A model generated the notes under the pieces. The model searched no databases and was not told where the DNA came from. It saw nothing but the letters and a program-made list of their open reading frames with translations. From JBFWVR01 sp050246635 (GTDB taxonomy: Bacteria > Acidobacteriota > Vicinamibacteria > Vicinamibacterales > UBA2999), in contig JBFWVR010000009.1 of NCBI GenBank assembly GCA_050246635.1, positions 146,611 through 210,610 of the forward strand: a DNA stretch of 64,000 nucleotides, read 5' to 3'. Positions 8,462 through 15,790 of this stretch are shown piece by piece. A program made the translations under genes and the position numbers. The stretch's first letter is position 1. Every line of letters begins with the position of its first letter.

Positions 8462-9898
8462 GTGTCGCCGACAACGATGTCGGATTCACGACGGGCGCAG
8501 GGCGAATTCGCGCCGCTTCTGCGCGTCGTGGCGGCTCCGGCTCCGGCACTGGCCACCGACGCCGCAAGGGGGGTGCCAGCGGTATTCGAATTGCACGGGT
8601 GGCTGGCGATGCTCTCGGCCAACCCCTACGGCCCGCTGGTCGTGATCGGCAATCCCCGCACGCCGTTCGTGCAGCGGCCGGCGCAGTACTGGCGCCGGCA
8701 AGGCATCGACACGATCATCGTGACGGCGCGCCTCGGGGTGCCGGGGGGACAACTCGAGGACGGCACGCCGGTCCTCGACGCCGCCGCGGACGTGCCGCCC
8801 GCCGTGCGCGAGGAACTGGGGCTGGTCGGCGAACTCCTTGGCGGTCTCGAAGCCGAGCTCGATGTCCTGGCTGCTGCACAACACGGTGCCGCTGTCTCAG
8901 CCTGGGGGGAGGACAAGCCGCTGCCGTCCATCGTGCCGGTCGTGGCCGACGCCGTGGCGATCAGCCGCACGGTCCGTCGCCTCCATCCCCGTGCGGTCTT
9001 CGGGCAGGAAGTCTTCTGCTATGGTCTGGCGACCGCGCTGTGCCACGGCGTCCCCCGGGCGTTGATGATTTGGGGCGGCGACATCGACATCTTCGCCGAG
9101 TCGAACCCGCTGAACCTGGCCCTGACGCGTTACGCCCTGCGGAGTGTCGAGACGGTCTTCGCCGGCTCGGAGACCGTCGCGTCGAAGGCGCGCGAGCGCT
9201 TCGGCGTGCCGGCCGGGCGGGTGCACCCCTTCTCCTTCGGCATCGACCGCTCGCGATTCCATCGCCCGGGCCCCGCGGAAAGGTCCCGCATCAGACAGGG
9301 ACTGGGGCTCCCGGCCGACGCGGCCGTGGTGCTGAACCTGCGGCGGCTCGATCCCTTGTGGGGGGCTGACGTCGTGGTGGCGGCTGGGCTCCGCCTGCTG
9401 CGCGAGCGTCCCGACGCGGCACTTGTGCTGCCTGGGGGCATCGGCAATGACGAGCGCTGCGAGACCACTCGCCGCCTCTTCGAGGCGGCGGGTCTCCTGG
9501 ACCGGGTACGGATCCTGTCCGGCGACCTGTCGCTGGATCGGTATGCGGAGCTGCTGAAGGCCGCGGATGTCGGCCTGGCGCTGGCGCAGTGGCCCGAGCC
9601 CCGGTCGATGAGCGTGACACAGGGCATGGCCTGCGGACTTCCGCTCGTGCTGGCCGACCACCCCGTCTGGCGCGACGTCCAGGCGCTGGGCGGTGACGCC
9701 GACCTCGTGCCGCCCGCCGACGTCGATGCCGTCGTCGGTGCGGTCGCCTCGCTTCTGGCCGATGCCAGGCGACGTGACACGCTCGTGAACGCCGGCCTGG
9801 CCTACGTGGCGCGTCATGAAGATGAGGCGCGTGAGCTCGACCGTCTGCGGCGCCTGGTCGAGAACCAGCCCGGGGAGGCGCTCACCCGGCCTGCGTGA
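8462..9898 (+). CDS. Glycosyltransferase family 4
   Basis: A 478-residue GT-B glycosyltransferase and the only rightward gene in the glycan locus. Visible landmarks are the hinge region with VHPFSFGIDRSRF, the second-domain start VLNLRRLDPLWGADV, and EPRSMSVTQGMACGLP followed by VLADHPVW, the donor-sugar loop with its conserved glutamate. No signal peptide or transmembrane segment is seen, so it acts at the cytoplasmic face. Acceptor and donor are not predictable. The frame opens with GTG at 8462; ATG at 8477 is an alternative, and neither has a good ribosome-binding site. It shares a 30-bp divergent gap with the Maf-like gene, too short for two independent promoters without overlap, which suggests joint control. 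Confidence 0.85.
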   Translation: MSPTTMSDSRRAQGEFAPLLRVVAAPAPALATDAARGVPAVFELHGWLAMLSANPYGPLVVIGNPRTPFVQRPAQYWRRQGIDTIIVTARLGVPGGQLEDGTPVLDAAADVPPAVREELGLVGELLGGLEAELDVLAAAQHGAAVSAWGEDKPLPSIVPVVADAVAISRTVRRLHPRAVFGQEVFCYGLATALCHGVPRALMIWGGDIDIFAESNPLNLALTRYALRSVETVFAGSETVASKARERFGVPAGRVHPFSFGIDRSRFHRPGPAERSRIRQGLGLPADAAVVLNLRRLDPLWGADVVVAAGLRLLRERPDAALVLPGGIGNDERCETTRRLFEAAGLLDRVRILSGDLSLDRYAELLKAADVGLALAQWPEPRSMSVTQGMACGLPLVLADHPVWRDVQALGGDADLVPPADVDAVVGAVASLLADARRRDTLVNAGLAYVARHEDEARELDRLRRLVENQPGEALTRPA

Positions 9899-9940
9899 TC
9901 GCGGACCCTCGTCCGGGGGCGCCGTGAATAGCGCAGCGGG

Positions 9941-10648
9941 TCAGGCCGCGCGTCGTACGCCGTCCCGCCAGCCCCACACGAACCAGCCCGCGTCCGGGCC
10001 GGCGTGGAAGATCAGGTCCAGGATCGAGACGCGACCGGCGAAGGGCGGATGGAACTGCGGGTAGTCCGGGTAGCCGTCGTAGTCCTTCCACTGGAGCGCG
10101 ATTCCCGCGGCGTCGAACGCCGCCTCCTCGATGTAGGCCCGGGCCGCTGGTCCCGAGACGTACGTCGAGGCGCCGGCCTGGCTGACGAGATCGAGCACCC
10201 GCTGACTCTTCACGCCGCTGACGCGAAACTCCCTCGAGTCCCGGAAGCGCGTCCTGATGCCCAGGACGTCCCGCGCGATGGCCATCGTGAGGCCCTGGTT
10301 GAAGGCCGACAGGCTCTCGTAGCCGCACCCGAAATAGTGGTGGCGAAGCAGGTCGCGGTAGCGGCCGAAGTGCGGCGCGCGGGCGTAATGCTGCTCCAGG
10401 CGGCGCCAGTGCCGCACGGCCCAGTCGCTGTCCGGCAGCGGCACCTCGCAGATGAGGCGATGTTCGCTCGTGCCGACCGGAATCGTGAGCCACTGCGGAC
10501 CGGTGGGCGTCTTGATGAAGTTGCGGTTGCGCCAGTCGCCCTTCGTGTACTGGAGGTCGTCATGGAAGACGAACACGTCCACGTCGTGGATGACGTCGAA
10601 GTACCCGCGCCAGGGGATGTAGTTGGACTGGATCAGGCCTACGCGCAT
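9941..10648 (-). CDS. WbqC-like family protein
   Basis: A 235-residue protein beginning MRVGLIQSNYIPWRGYFD, the hallmark start of the WbqC family, and continuing with VFHDDLQYTKGDWRNRN and WLTIPV. WbqC-like proteins occur in O-antigen, capsule and glycan loci, where they are thought to help build acyl- or aminoacyl-modified sugars. The biochemical activity is not settled. The frame is open well upstream, but that part is low-complexity and overlaps the acetyltransferase gene, so ATG at 10648 is chosen. It overlaps the end of the acetyltransferase gene by 10 bp, so the two are likely co-translated. The context supports a role in making or attaching a modified sugar. Confidence 0.87.
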   Translation of the reverse strand: MRVGLIQSNYIPWRGYFDVIHDVDVFVFHDDLQYTKGDWRNRNFIKTPTGPQWLTIPVGTSEHRLICEVPLPDSDWAVRHWRRLEQHYARAPHFGRYRDLLRHHYFGCGYESLSAFNQGLTMAIARDVLGIRTRFRDSREFRVSGVKSQRVLDLVSQAGASTYVSGPAARAYIEEAAFDAAGIALQWKDYDGYPDYPQFHPPFAGRVSILDLIFHAGPDAGWFVWGWRDGVRRAA

Positions 10649-11223
10649 GTCCGATGGACCTCCTGGAGCGCGGCGGGGGCGGGGCGGACCTGTGCGGGCA
10701 CGCCGACCGCCGTCGTACCGGCTGGCACGTCGGCGAGGACGAGCGCGTGCGCTCCAACCGTGGCGCCCCGGCCGACCCGCACCGGTCCCACCACGCTGCA
10801 CCGGGCGAAGAAGGTGCAGCCATCGCCGACCGCGGGGTAGCGGTCGAGCTCGTCCGGGGCCCATCCGCGAATCCCGAACGTGACTCCCTGGAAGATCGTG
10901 GCGTTGGCTCCGATGGTCGTGCCGCGGCCGATGACGACGCCGACGGGGTGCACGACCAGGAGTCCCGGACCGATCGACGCGCTGAACTCGATGTCCGCAC
11001 CGGTGAGCATCAGGTTCACTCGGCACACCGCCAGCGCCAGGAGGACGGCGCCGTGCAGGCCGCACCAGTGGGCGAGCCGGTAGAGCACGGTGGCGTGCCA
11101 GCCCGCCCGGAACAGGATCGTCTCCAGGCGGGCGCGGAGCCGCCGCCGCGGCGGGGCGCCGGCGCGGCGCGGGACGGCGTCGTAGCGGGCGAGATCGCTG
11201 AGTAGCAGCGACCGGAGGGTCAT
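10639..11223 (-). CDS. Left-handed beta-helix acetyltransferase, serine O-acetyltransferase-like
   Basis: A 194-residue protein with an N-terminal helical part (residues 1-75, ending AVCRVNLMLTGADIEF) and a C-terminal hexapeptide beta-helix (GPGLLVVHP, GVVIGRGTTIGANATIFQGVTFG, then VGRGATVGAHALVLADVPAG). This is the CysE-like arrangement, and the histidine in VVHP matches the usual catalytic position. In a glycan locus it more likely acetylates a sugar than serine, but sequence cannot decide this. ATG at 11223 overlaps the stop of the radical SAM gene as ATGA, which fixes the start; a longer frame upstream is only the reverse side of the SAM gene. It acts in the cytoplasm with acetyl-CoA. Confidence 0.85.
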   Translation of the reverse strand: MTLRSLLLSDLARYDAVPRRAGAPPRRRLRARLETILFRAGWHATVLYRLAHWCGLHGAVLLALAVCRVNLMLTGADIEFSASIGPGLLVVHPVGVVIGRGTTIGANATIFQGVTFGIRGWAPDELDRYPAVGDGCTFFARCSVVGPVRVGRGATVGAHALVLADVPAGTTAVGVPAQVRPAPAALQEVHRTCA

Positions 11224-12221
11224 GCTGTCTCCCGCAGCTCCTGGATCATCTGGCCGTAGCCGCGGCCCTGGCCGGGCCACACCGTCGCCTGCCAGTCGGG
11301 GCATTGGCCGCAGAACCCGTGGTCCGTGTAGTCGTTCGACAAGTGCGCCGCCCGCAGCGCTGCGTACTGCGCACCCATCCAGGTCTCGCGGATGGTGGTC
11401 TCCCGGAAGTCGGCGAACTGGGAACTGCGGGTCCAGTCGGCGGGGCAGAAGCCGAGCGACCCCACCGGCGTCAGCACGATGCGCTCCCACGGGTAGACGC
11501 AGGGGCGCCGCCTCGGCTGCGCGGGTGCCTGCCGCATGAGATCGGCCACCGGCACGATGGCGCCCGCGGCCGAGTGCAGCGGACGAATGATGACGTCGTC
11601 CGCGCCAACGGCCCGCCAGTATCGATCGAAGTCGGCACGCTCCAGGCGGTTGCCCGGCTGCTCGATGAAGCTGACGACGATGCGCGTCCTGTAGCCGCCC
11701 TGATCGCGAAGCTGAATCAGCCGGCCAACGTTGGGGCGGGTCACGGACAGGTCGCCCTTCACGCGAATCCGCGCATAGGTCTCGTCGGTGAAGGCATCGA
11801 GGCTGATGTCCACGAGCCCCACGCCGGTATCCAGCAGGCGGGCGGCGCGATGTTCGTTCAGTAGGGTCCCATTCGTCGTGAGGGAGACGAAGGTCGCGCT
11901 GCGGGCGACCGCATCGGCCACCATGTCGAGCAGACGCGGGTGGATGAGGGGTTCGCCGTCGCTCGCGTAGCGAACGTGCGTGCAGGCCCCGCGCCCGTCC
12001 GACGCGATCTCGTCAATCGCCTTGCGATTCAGCTCGATGGGGAGGGAGTGGCCCCCGTAGGCACTCGACTTCTTGAACGTCGGGTGCGGGCAATGGGTGC
12101 AGGCGAGGTTGCACACCTCCGTCGGGTCGATGATGACCTGCGACGGGAAGCCCTCCGTCAACCGCCCACCGAATCCGTAGGTCTCCACAGTCCTGCACTC
12201 CTCCAGCCGGCCGGGCGACAC
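11220..12221 (-). CDS. Radical SAM protein with SPASM-type C-terminal cysteines
   Basis: A 333-residue protein. CNLACTHC at residues 37-44 gives the CX3CX2C triad that binds the SAM-cleaving [4Fe-4S] cluster. It is followed by the radical SAM strands YASDGEPL, VSLTTNGTLL and LVDISLDAF. The C-terminal quarter has a cysteine set (PCVYPW, GFCPADW, GFCGQCPDW) typical of a SPASM or twitch domain that holds one or two more Fe-S clusters. Such enzymes modify peptides or sugars, and in glycan loci they often build unusual sugars. The substrate is unknown. It is the first gene of a leftward trio with the acetyltransferase and WbqC genes. The start is GTG at 12221; no strong ribosome-binding site precedes it. 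Confidence 0.87.
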   Translation of the reverse strand: MSPGRLEECRTVETYGFGGRLTEGFPSQVIIDPTEVCNLACTHCPHPTFKKSSAYGGHSLPIELNRKAIDEIASDGRGACTHVRYASDGEPLIHPRLLDMVADAVARSATFVSLTTNGTLLNEHRAARLLDTGVGLVDISLDAFTDETYARIRVKGDLSVTRPNVGRLIQLRDQGGYRTRIVVSFIEQPGNRLERADFDRYWRAVGADDVIIRPLHSAAGAIVPVADLMRQAPAQPRRRPCVYPWERIVLTPVGSLGFCPADWTRSSQFADFRETTIRETWMGAQYAALRAAHLSNDYTDHGFCGQCPDWQATVWPGQGRGYGQMIQELRETA

Positions 12222-12343
12222 GCCCGTCGGGCATCCGACCAGCTCCTCGTGGGATCAGGCCGGATTTCCGCTGTTTCCGGCCGCGCCCTGGCGCCACCGG
12301 AAGCCGGCACCAGGCAGGGGGCAAGGGGTGTGCCCGAACTCCA

Positions 12344-12405
12344 GAAGGCAGAAGGCAGAGGGCAGAAGGCGGAAGGCGGAAGGCAGAAGGCGGAAGTCAG
12401 AAGGC
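12344..12405. repeat. Purine-rich GGAAGGC/AGAAGGC intergenic repeat
   Basis: About nine imperfect copies of a 7-bp unit, mostly AGAAGGC or GGAAGGC, in the gap between two leftward genes. Similar runs occur at 41692-41714 and 56746-56779, and a short relic lies near 63929. It has no coding potential of its own. The run ends at the A-tract that serves the terminator at 12406-12458. Confidence 0.85.
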
Positions 12406-12458
12406 AAAAAAAGAGGCCTGTCTCGGGCCGCGGCGACACGCCGGCGGCCGGACAGGCC
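12406..12458 (-). terminator. Rho-independent terminator for the 12490-13489 unit
   Basis: Read leftward: an 8-bp stem GGCCTGTC / GACAGGCC (arms 12451-12458 and 12415-12422) with a GC-rich interior, then a run of seven T (A7 on the plus strand at 12406-12412). It lies 32 bp beyond the stop of the leftward gene at 12490. It is the clearest intrinsic terminator in the window, because it has a true T-tract. Confidence 0.75.
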
Positions 12459-12489
12459 CAACCTGGAGAACGAAGTCGGGGGGCGGCCG

Positions 12490-13056
12490 TCAGGCCGCCA
12501 TGGGCATCGAGAGCGCGTACTCCGGCGGCGCGTCGAAGACGACCGTCAGGAAATCGGGCTGGCGGCTCCAGGGACCAAACGTCCCGGGCTCCACGATGGC
12601 CAGCGGCATCTGGGTCTTGCAGGCCTCGGCGATGGCCTTCGCGGCGTTGCCCGCCTTGCTCGAGGCCGGCAGCACGAACATGACGCGGCGGCAGTCGAGG
12701 TCGCCGGCCAGCCGCGCTGCGGCCTTGGCTTCGGCCGCGCTCAGCTCGGCGCCGACCGTCACCACCCCGAGGTCCGCCGCCGGGTTCTCGTCCGCCGGCG
12801 TGCCGTGCGCGCGCATGCGCACGCCCGGCGTGCAGCCGGTGGGGCCGAGGCGGCCGCCCGTGCGGGTGGCCAGGCGGAAGAGGTCGTCACCGCCTGGCAG
12901 GTGCACGTAGACGACGTCCAGGGCGGCCGAGGCGCTCAGGCCGGCGCAGGCGCCGAGCAGTTCGACGACGTGCGGCGCGCGGCCGTCAGCGGCTGCCGGG
13001 ACGCGAAGGCGCGTGGCTGGCGTCCGCGGCCAGACGGCGTGCAGTTTCGAGCTCAT
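12490..13056 (-). CDS. Uncharacterised protein, 188 aa
   Basis: Not recognised. The 188 residues alternate hydrophobic strands and Ala-rich helices (VVYVHLPGGDDLF, LGVVTVG, CRRVMFVLP, MPLAIVEPG, FLTVVFD), consistent with a small alpha/beta Rossmann-like fold of five or so strands. There is no signal peptide and no metal-binding motif, although the sequence has several cysteines. It starts at ATG 13056, which has a G-rich run at a suitable distance, and it overlaps the end of the response regulator at 12986-13489 by 71 bp. Overlap plus a shared sigma-28-like promoter suggest that it serves the motility or chemotaxis system. Codon use is as GC-rich at third positions as its neighbours, supporting a real gene. 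Confidence 0.6.
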   Translation of the reverse strand: MSSKLHAVWPRTPATRLRVPAAADGRAPHVVELLGACAGLSASAALDVVYVHLPGGDDLFRLATRTGGRLGPTGCTPGVRMRAHGTPADENPAADLGVVTVGAELSAAEAKAAARLAGDLDCRRVMFVLPASSKAGNAAKAIAEACKTQMPLAIVEPGTFGPWSRQPDFLTVVFDAPPEYALSMPMAA

Positions 13057-13489
13057 GTTGCAACCCCCGAATCATTTCCGTGCTGACTTCCTGCAACCCG
13101 CGCTGGCGCTGGTGCAGGGTCTCCAACTGGTCGAGCCGCTGGGCGGCCAGGGCAATCCGCGCCTTGAATTCCTCCATCCGGAACGGCTTGAGCATCAGGT
13201 CCGAGGCCCCCGACGCGAGCACCTGCTCGATCGGGTACCGCGCGCCGTACCCCGTGATCACGATCGCCATCAGGCGGTGGTCGCGCTCACGTGCCCGGCG
13301 CACGAGCTCGAGCCCGTCCGGCGCCGGCATGGAGATGTCCGTGACCAGCAGATCCACCGTGTGCCGCTCGAGATAGTTCAACGCGTCGAGGGACCGGGTT
13401 GCCGTCAGGACGTGGTGCCCCTCCTGCTCGCACACGCCGCCGAGCAGCTCCACGATGTCTGGCTCGTCGTCCACGATCAGGATTCGCAC
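12986..13489 (-). CDS. Single-domain response regulator (CheY-like receiver with C-terminal coil)
   Basis: A 167-residue protein. The receiver at 1-120 opens with ILIVDDEPD (acidic pair), has the phosphoacceptor Asp in LLVTDISMP near residue 52, the TGYGA switch-Thr segment, and a LKPF loop with the conserved Lys. Residues 120-165 form a helical, partly coiled-coil tail with no DNA-binding domain, so output is probably by protein contact. The start is GTG at 13489. A sigma-28-like promoter ends only 7 bp upstream (13497), so the transcript may be nearly leaderless. It is divergent from the HD-GYP regulator at 13867 and overlaps the unknown gene 12490-13056. Confidence 0.88.
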   Translation of the reverse strand: MRILIVDDEPDIVELLGGVCEQEGHHVLTATRSLDALNYLERHTVDLLVTDISMPAPDGLELVRRARERDHRLMAIVITGYGARYPIEQVLASGASDLMLKPFRMEEFKARIALAAQRLDQLETLHQRQRGLQEVSTEMIRGLQHELETARRLAADASHAPSRPGSR

Positions 13490-13496
13490 GGTCTCC

Positions 13497-13523
13497 TAAT
13501 CGGCGGAGCGGGGAAGGACTTGA
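13497..13523 (-). promoter_or_regulatory. Sigma-28-like promoter, leftward
   Basis: On the minus strand, TCAAG (13519-13523) is followed by 14 bp and GCCGATTA (13497-13504). This matches the FliA -10 GCCGATAA and a relaxed -35. Same layout as the other sites in this block. It would start transcription at about 13490, next to the GTG of the leftward response regulator. Confidence 0.7.
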
Positions 13524-13579
13524 ATCGGGATGTCGAATTTTCGGACGTGGGCACAAGGGGGCTGTGCAATCGTGTGCTG

Positions 13580-13597
13580 CTGTGCGCGGGCGCACAG
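13580..13597. promoter_or_regulatory. Perfect 8-bp-arm palindrome in divergent gap
   Basis: CTGTGCGC-GG-GCGCACAG lies in the 377-bp gap between two divergent response-regulator genes (13490-13866), between the two sigma-28-like promoters. It could bind a dimeric regulator or be a chance GC palindrome. Apart from this and the two promoters, nothing else is evident in the gap. Confidence 0.35.
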
Positions 13598-13652
13598 CGG
13601 GCGCAGGCGCACATCCCGCACATTATCAGTAGGTTACAGATTTTGGACCGGT

Positions 13653-13679
13653 TCAAGTCCCGCCGGGGGCTGCCGATGT
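13653..13679 (+). promoter_or_regulatory. Sigma-28-like promoter for HD-GYP regulator
   Basis: TCAAG (13653-13657), 14 bp, GCCGATGT (13672-13679). It lies 187 bp upstream of the ATG at 13867, leaving a long leader. Same spacing as the sites at 13497, 18543, 18998 and 22530. Confidence 0.65.
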
Positions 13680-13866
13680 CTCCAGTGGGTAGGGACAGGC
13701 ACGGTGCACCGACAGCCCCAGCTGTCAGGTCGCGCCGGATGTCCGTGACCCCCATGAAAACGGCGCCCGCCGAGGCGCCCGGTCCGGAAGGGCCGGTTGG
13801 CAGGCGGGACCCGCGTGAGGGACTCCTCTGGTAGACGGGGCGGTGTCCCTGGGAGCGGTAGGAACG

Positions 13867-14904
13867 ATGAGCGCGAACATTCTCGTGGTCGACGACGAAG
13901 CGGCCGTGCGCGACATGCTGGGTGAATGGCTGCGTGGCGAGGGCTACCAGTGCGACATGGCGGGGGCGGCCGACGAAGCCCTCGACCTGGTCGAACGGCG
14001 GCCGCCCCTGGACGTGGCCCTGCTCGACCTGGCGATGCCCGGCGAGGACGGCGTCTGGCTGGCCAAACGTCTGCGCGAACGCCAGCAGGACGTGGCGGTC
14101 ATCATGTGTACGGGCTGGCAGAGCTTCGATGCGGCCGTGGAAGGCATGCGCATCGGCGTGAACGACTATCTGCTGAAGCCCTTCTCCCGGGTCGAGCTGC
14201 TCGAGGCCGTGCAGCGCGCGCTGCGCTGGCGGACCGAGACCCGCCGGGCCGCGGTCGATGCCGGCGGGGCGCCGCAGGATCTCGACGCCCGGGTCGACGC
14301 GCTGGCAGGCTCGCTCCGCGACCTCGGGGCGCTGTCCGGCGACCGGCTCGAGGCGTGGCTCGAGGGGGCCGCGGCGACGATGCCCGAGGCCGCCGCCCAC
14401 GCCCTGCGCGTGGCGCGCATGGCGGCCACGCTCGCCGCGCAGATGGGCCGGCCCCCGCAGGAGGCCGACGTCCTCTGGCGCGCCGCGCTCCTGCACGATG
14501 TCGGCAAGCTCGCGCTGCCCGAGGAGCTGCTCCAGAAGCCCGGCGCCTACACCGAGGCCGAGATTGCGGCTATCCGGCGGCACCCGGAACTGGCGCACGC
14601 GGTGCTGGTGGACGTGCCCGAGCTCGCGGCCATCGCGTCGATTGTCCGGGGGTCCCACGAGGCGTGGGACGGCTCCGGCTATCCGGACGGCCTGGCCGGC
14701 GACGCGATTCCGCTCGGCGCACGCATCATCGCGGTCGCCGATACCTACGATGCCCTGACCTGGTCACCAGCCTTCCGGGAGCCGACCACCGTGTCGCGCG
14801 CGGCCGCCGAGCTCGTGCGCGCCGCGGGCACGCAGTTCGATCCCCTGGTGGTGCGGGCGTGGCTGGCTGTGCTGGACGGCAGCGCGCCGGCGCGCATTCA
14901 CTGA
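13867..14904 (+). CDS. Response regulator with HD-GYP-type phosphodiesterase domain
   Basis: A 345-residue protein. Residues 1-120 are a receiver (ILVVDDE, phosphoacceptor Asp54 in LLDLAMPG, MCTGW switch, LKPFS lysine). Residues about 165-330 form an HD-GYP domain: HD at 210-211 in LLHDVGKLALP, a later HPE, then HEAWDGSGYPDG with GYP at 271-273, and the ADTYDALT segment. HD-GYP enzymes hydrolyse cyclic-di-GMP, and the metal-binding residues look intact, so activity is expected. It would lower c-di-GMP when phosphorylated, favouring motility. ATG at 13867 is chosen because it starts just before the receiver and follows a GGTAGG-like ribosome site; GTG at 13843 is in frame but adds nothing conserved. 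It is followed 10 bp later by the next regulator. Confidence 0.9.
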   Translation: MSANILVVDDEAAVRDMLGEWLRGEGYQCDMAGAADEALDLVERRPPLDVALLDLAMPGEDGVWLAKRLRERQQDVAVIMCTGWQSFDAAVEGMRIGVNDYLLKPFSRVELLEAVQRALRWRTETRRAAVDAGGAPQDLDARVDALAGSLRDLGALSGDRLEAWLEGAAATMPEAAAHALRVARMAATLAAQMGRPPQEADVLWRAALLHDVGKLALPEELLQKPGAYTEAEIAAIRRHPELAHAVLVDVPELAAIASIVRGSHEAWDGSGYPDGLAGDAIPLGARIIAVADTYDALTWSPAFREPTTVSRAAAELVRAAGTQFDPLVVRAWLAVLDGSAPARIH

Positions 14905-14914
14905 GGGAGGCGCC

Positions 14915-15550
14915 GTGGAGGTTCGAACCCTCATTCACGACCTGAACAACGCCCTGACCACCATCCTCGGCCATGCCGAGTGGCTGGTCGGGGAGGACGC
15001 CGACCCGGCGACGCTCCGGAAGGACCTCGAAGCAATCCGGCAGTCGGCCCACCACGCGGCGCGCCTGGCGCGCGAGCTCCGGACGTGGGTTCGCGAGGCC
15101 GGCGTGGCGGGCGCCTCGGTCGAGCCGGAACTGCAGGCGGCCCCGATCCCGTTCCGCGCGATGGGGCTCCGCATCGTCGAGCCGCCGGCGGTGCCGCGCT
15201 CGGCCCGCCGCATCCTGCTGGTCGACGACCAGGAGGACGTGCGGCAGAGCGTCGCCGACATGCTGTCGGCGCTCGGGCACGAGGTGACGACGGCGTCCAC
15301 CGGCCAGGAGGCGCTGGCCAGCCTCGCCGAGAACGCCGTGGACCTCGTCTTCACCGACTTCAGCATGCCCGACATGGACGGCCTGGCCCTCGCCGAGGCC
15401 GCCCGCCGGGTCAACCCCGAGGTGCCAGTCGTGTTGCTGACCGGCTGGGGAACCGAGCTGGAGGAGACCCACGAACAGGTGCGCCTCGTGCTGTCCAAGC
15501 CCGTGACGCTCGGCACGCTGCGCGACGCGGTCGACCAGATCGCCGCCTGA
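14915..15550 (+). CDS. HisKA-like dimerisation segment fused to a receiver domain, no kinase ATPase domain
   Basis: A 211-residue protein. Residues 5-60 look like the H-box helix pair of a histidine kinase: IHDLNNALTTILGHAEWL, with the candidate phospho-His at position 8. No HATPase domain follows. After a linker, residues 98-211 form a receiver (ILLVDDQED, Asp148 in FTDFSMPD, LTGWG, LSKPV). Such a protein could pass phosphate between partners like an HPt-receiver relay, or dimerise with a full kinase. The GTG start at 14915 has GGGAGG just upstream and sits 10 bp after the HD-GYP gene, so the two form one operon, closed by the hairpin at 15569. Confidence 0.82.
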   Translation: MEVRTLIHDLNNALTTILGHAEWLVGEDADPATLRKDLEAIRQSAHHAARLARELRTWVREAGVAGASVEPELQAAPIPFRAMGLRIVEPPAVPRSARRILLVDDQEDVRQSVADMLSALGHEVTTASTGQEALASLAENAVDLVFTDFSMPDMDGLALAEAARRVNPEVPVVLLTGWGTELEETHEQVRLVLSKPVTLGTLRDAVDQIAA

Positions 15551-15568
15551 CGACACGCCCCCCCGGAG

Positions 15569-15597
15569 TTCGCCGGCCTCAGGCCGAGGCCGGCGAA
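15569..15597 (+). terminator. Hairpin after the two-gene regulator operon
   Basis: Perfect 11-bp arms, TTCGCCGGCCT (15569-15579) and its complement (15587-15597), with a 7-nt loop. No T-tract follows, so it is a GC-hairpin terminator at best. It is 18 bp beyond the stop at 15550. Confidence 0.6.
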
Positions 15598-15600
15598 CCG

Positions 15601-15711
15601 ATCACCAGATCACCAGATCACCAGATCACGAGATCGATCAGCCGACAGATCCCACATCGATCGATCCCCCGATCAGATCACGAGATCACCAGATCACGAG
15701 ATCACCAGATG
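15601..15711. repeat. 8-bp tandem repeat (ATCACCAG/ATCACGAG)
   Basis: Two clusters of the unit ATCAC(C/G)AG, four copies at 15601-15632 and four to five at 15675-15711, separated by a degenerate stretch. A longer array of the same unit lies at 38396-38485. It is non-coding and sits directly upstream of the motA promoter. Confidence 0.9.
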
Positions 15712-15726
15712 TGTGTGCGTCTCGGT

Positions 15727-15754
15727 TCAAGTTGCCGCACACCCGGGCCGATTA
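15727..15754 (+). promoter_or_regulatory. Sigma-28-like promoter for motA
   Basis: TCAAG (15727-15731), 15 bp, GCCGATTA (15747-15754). Spacing is one base longer than the 14-bp majority, as at 20743. The motA start is 37 bp downstream. Confidence 0.68.
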
Positions 15755-15790
15755 GGAACACGAAACGTCCTACGTGGAGCACCGACGCGC

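Noticed and set aside
13549..13570. Sigma-54 promoter in the 13490-13866 gap (GGGCAC ... TGTGC)
   Set aside because: GG and GC are not 10 bp apart in a way that leaves a TTGC -12 box.
15601..15711. CRISPR-like array
   Set aside because: Units are only 8 bp, contiguous, with no unique spacers, and no cas genes are present. The same holds for the arrays at 34157, 38396, 41831, 48321 and 59624.
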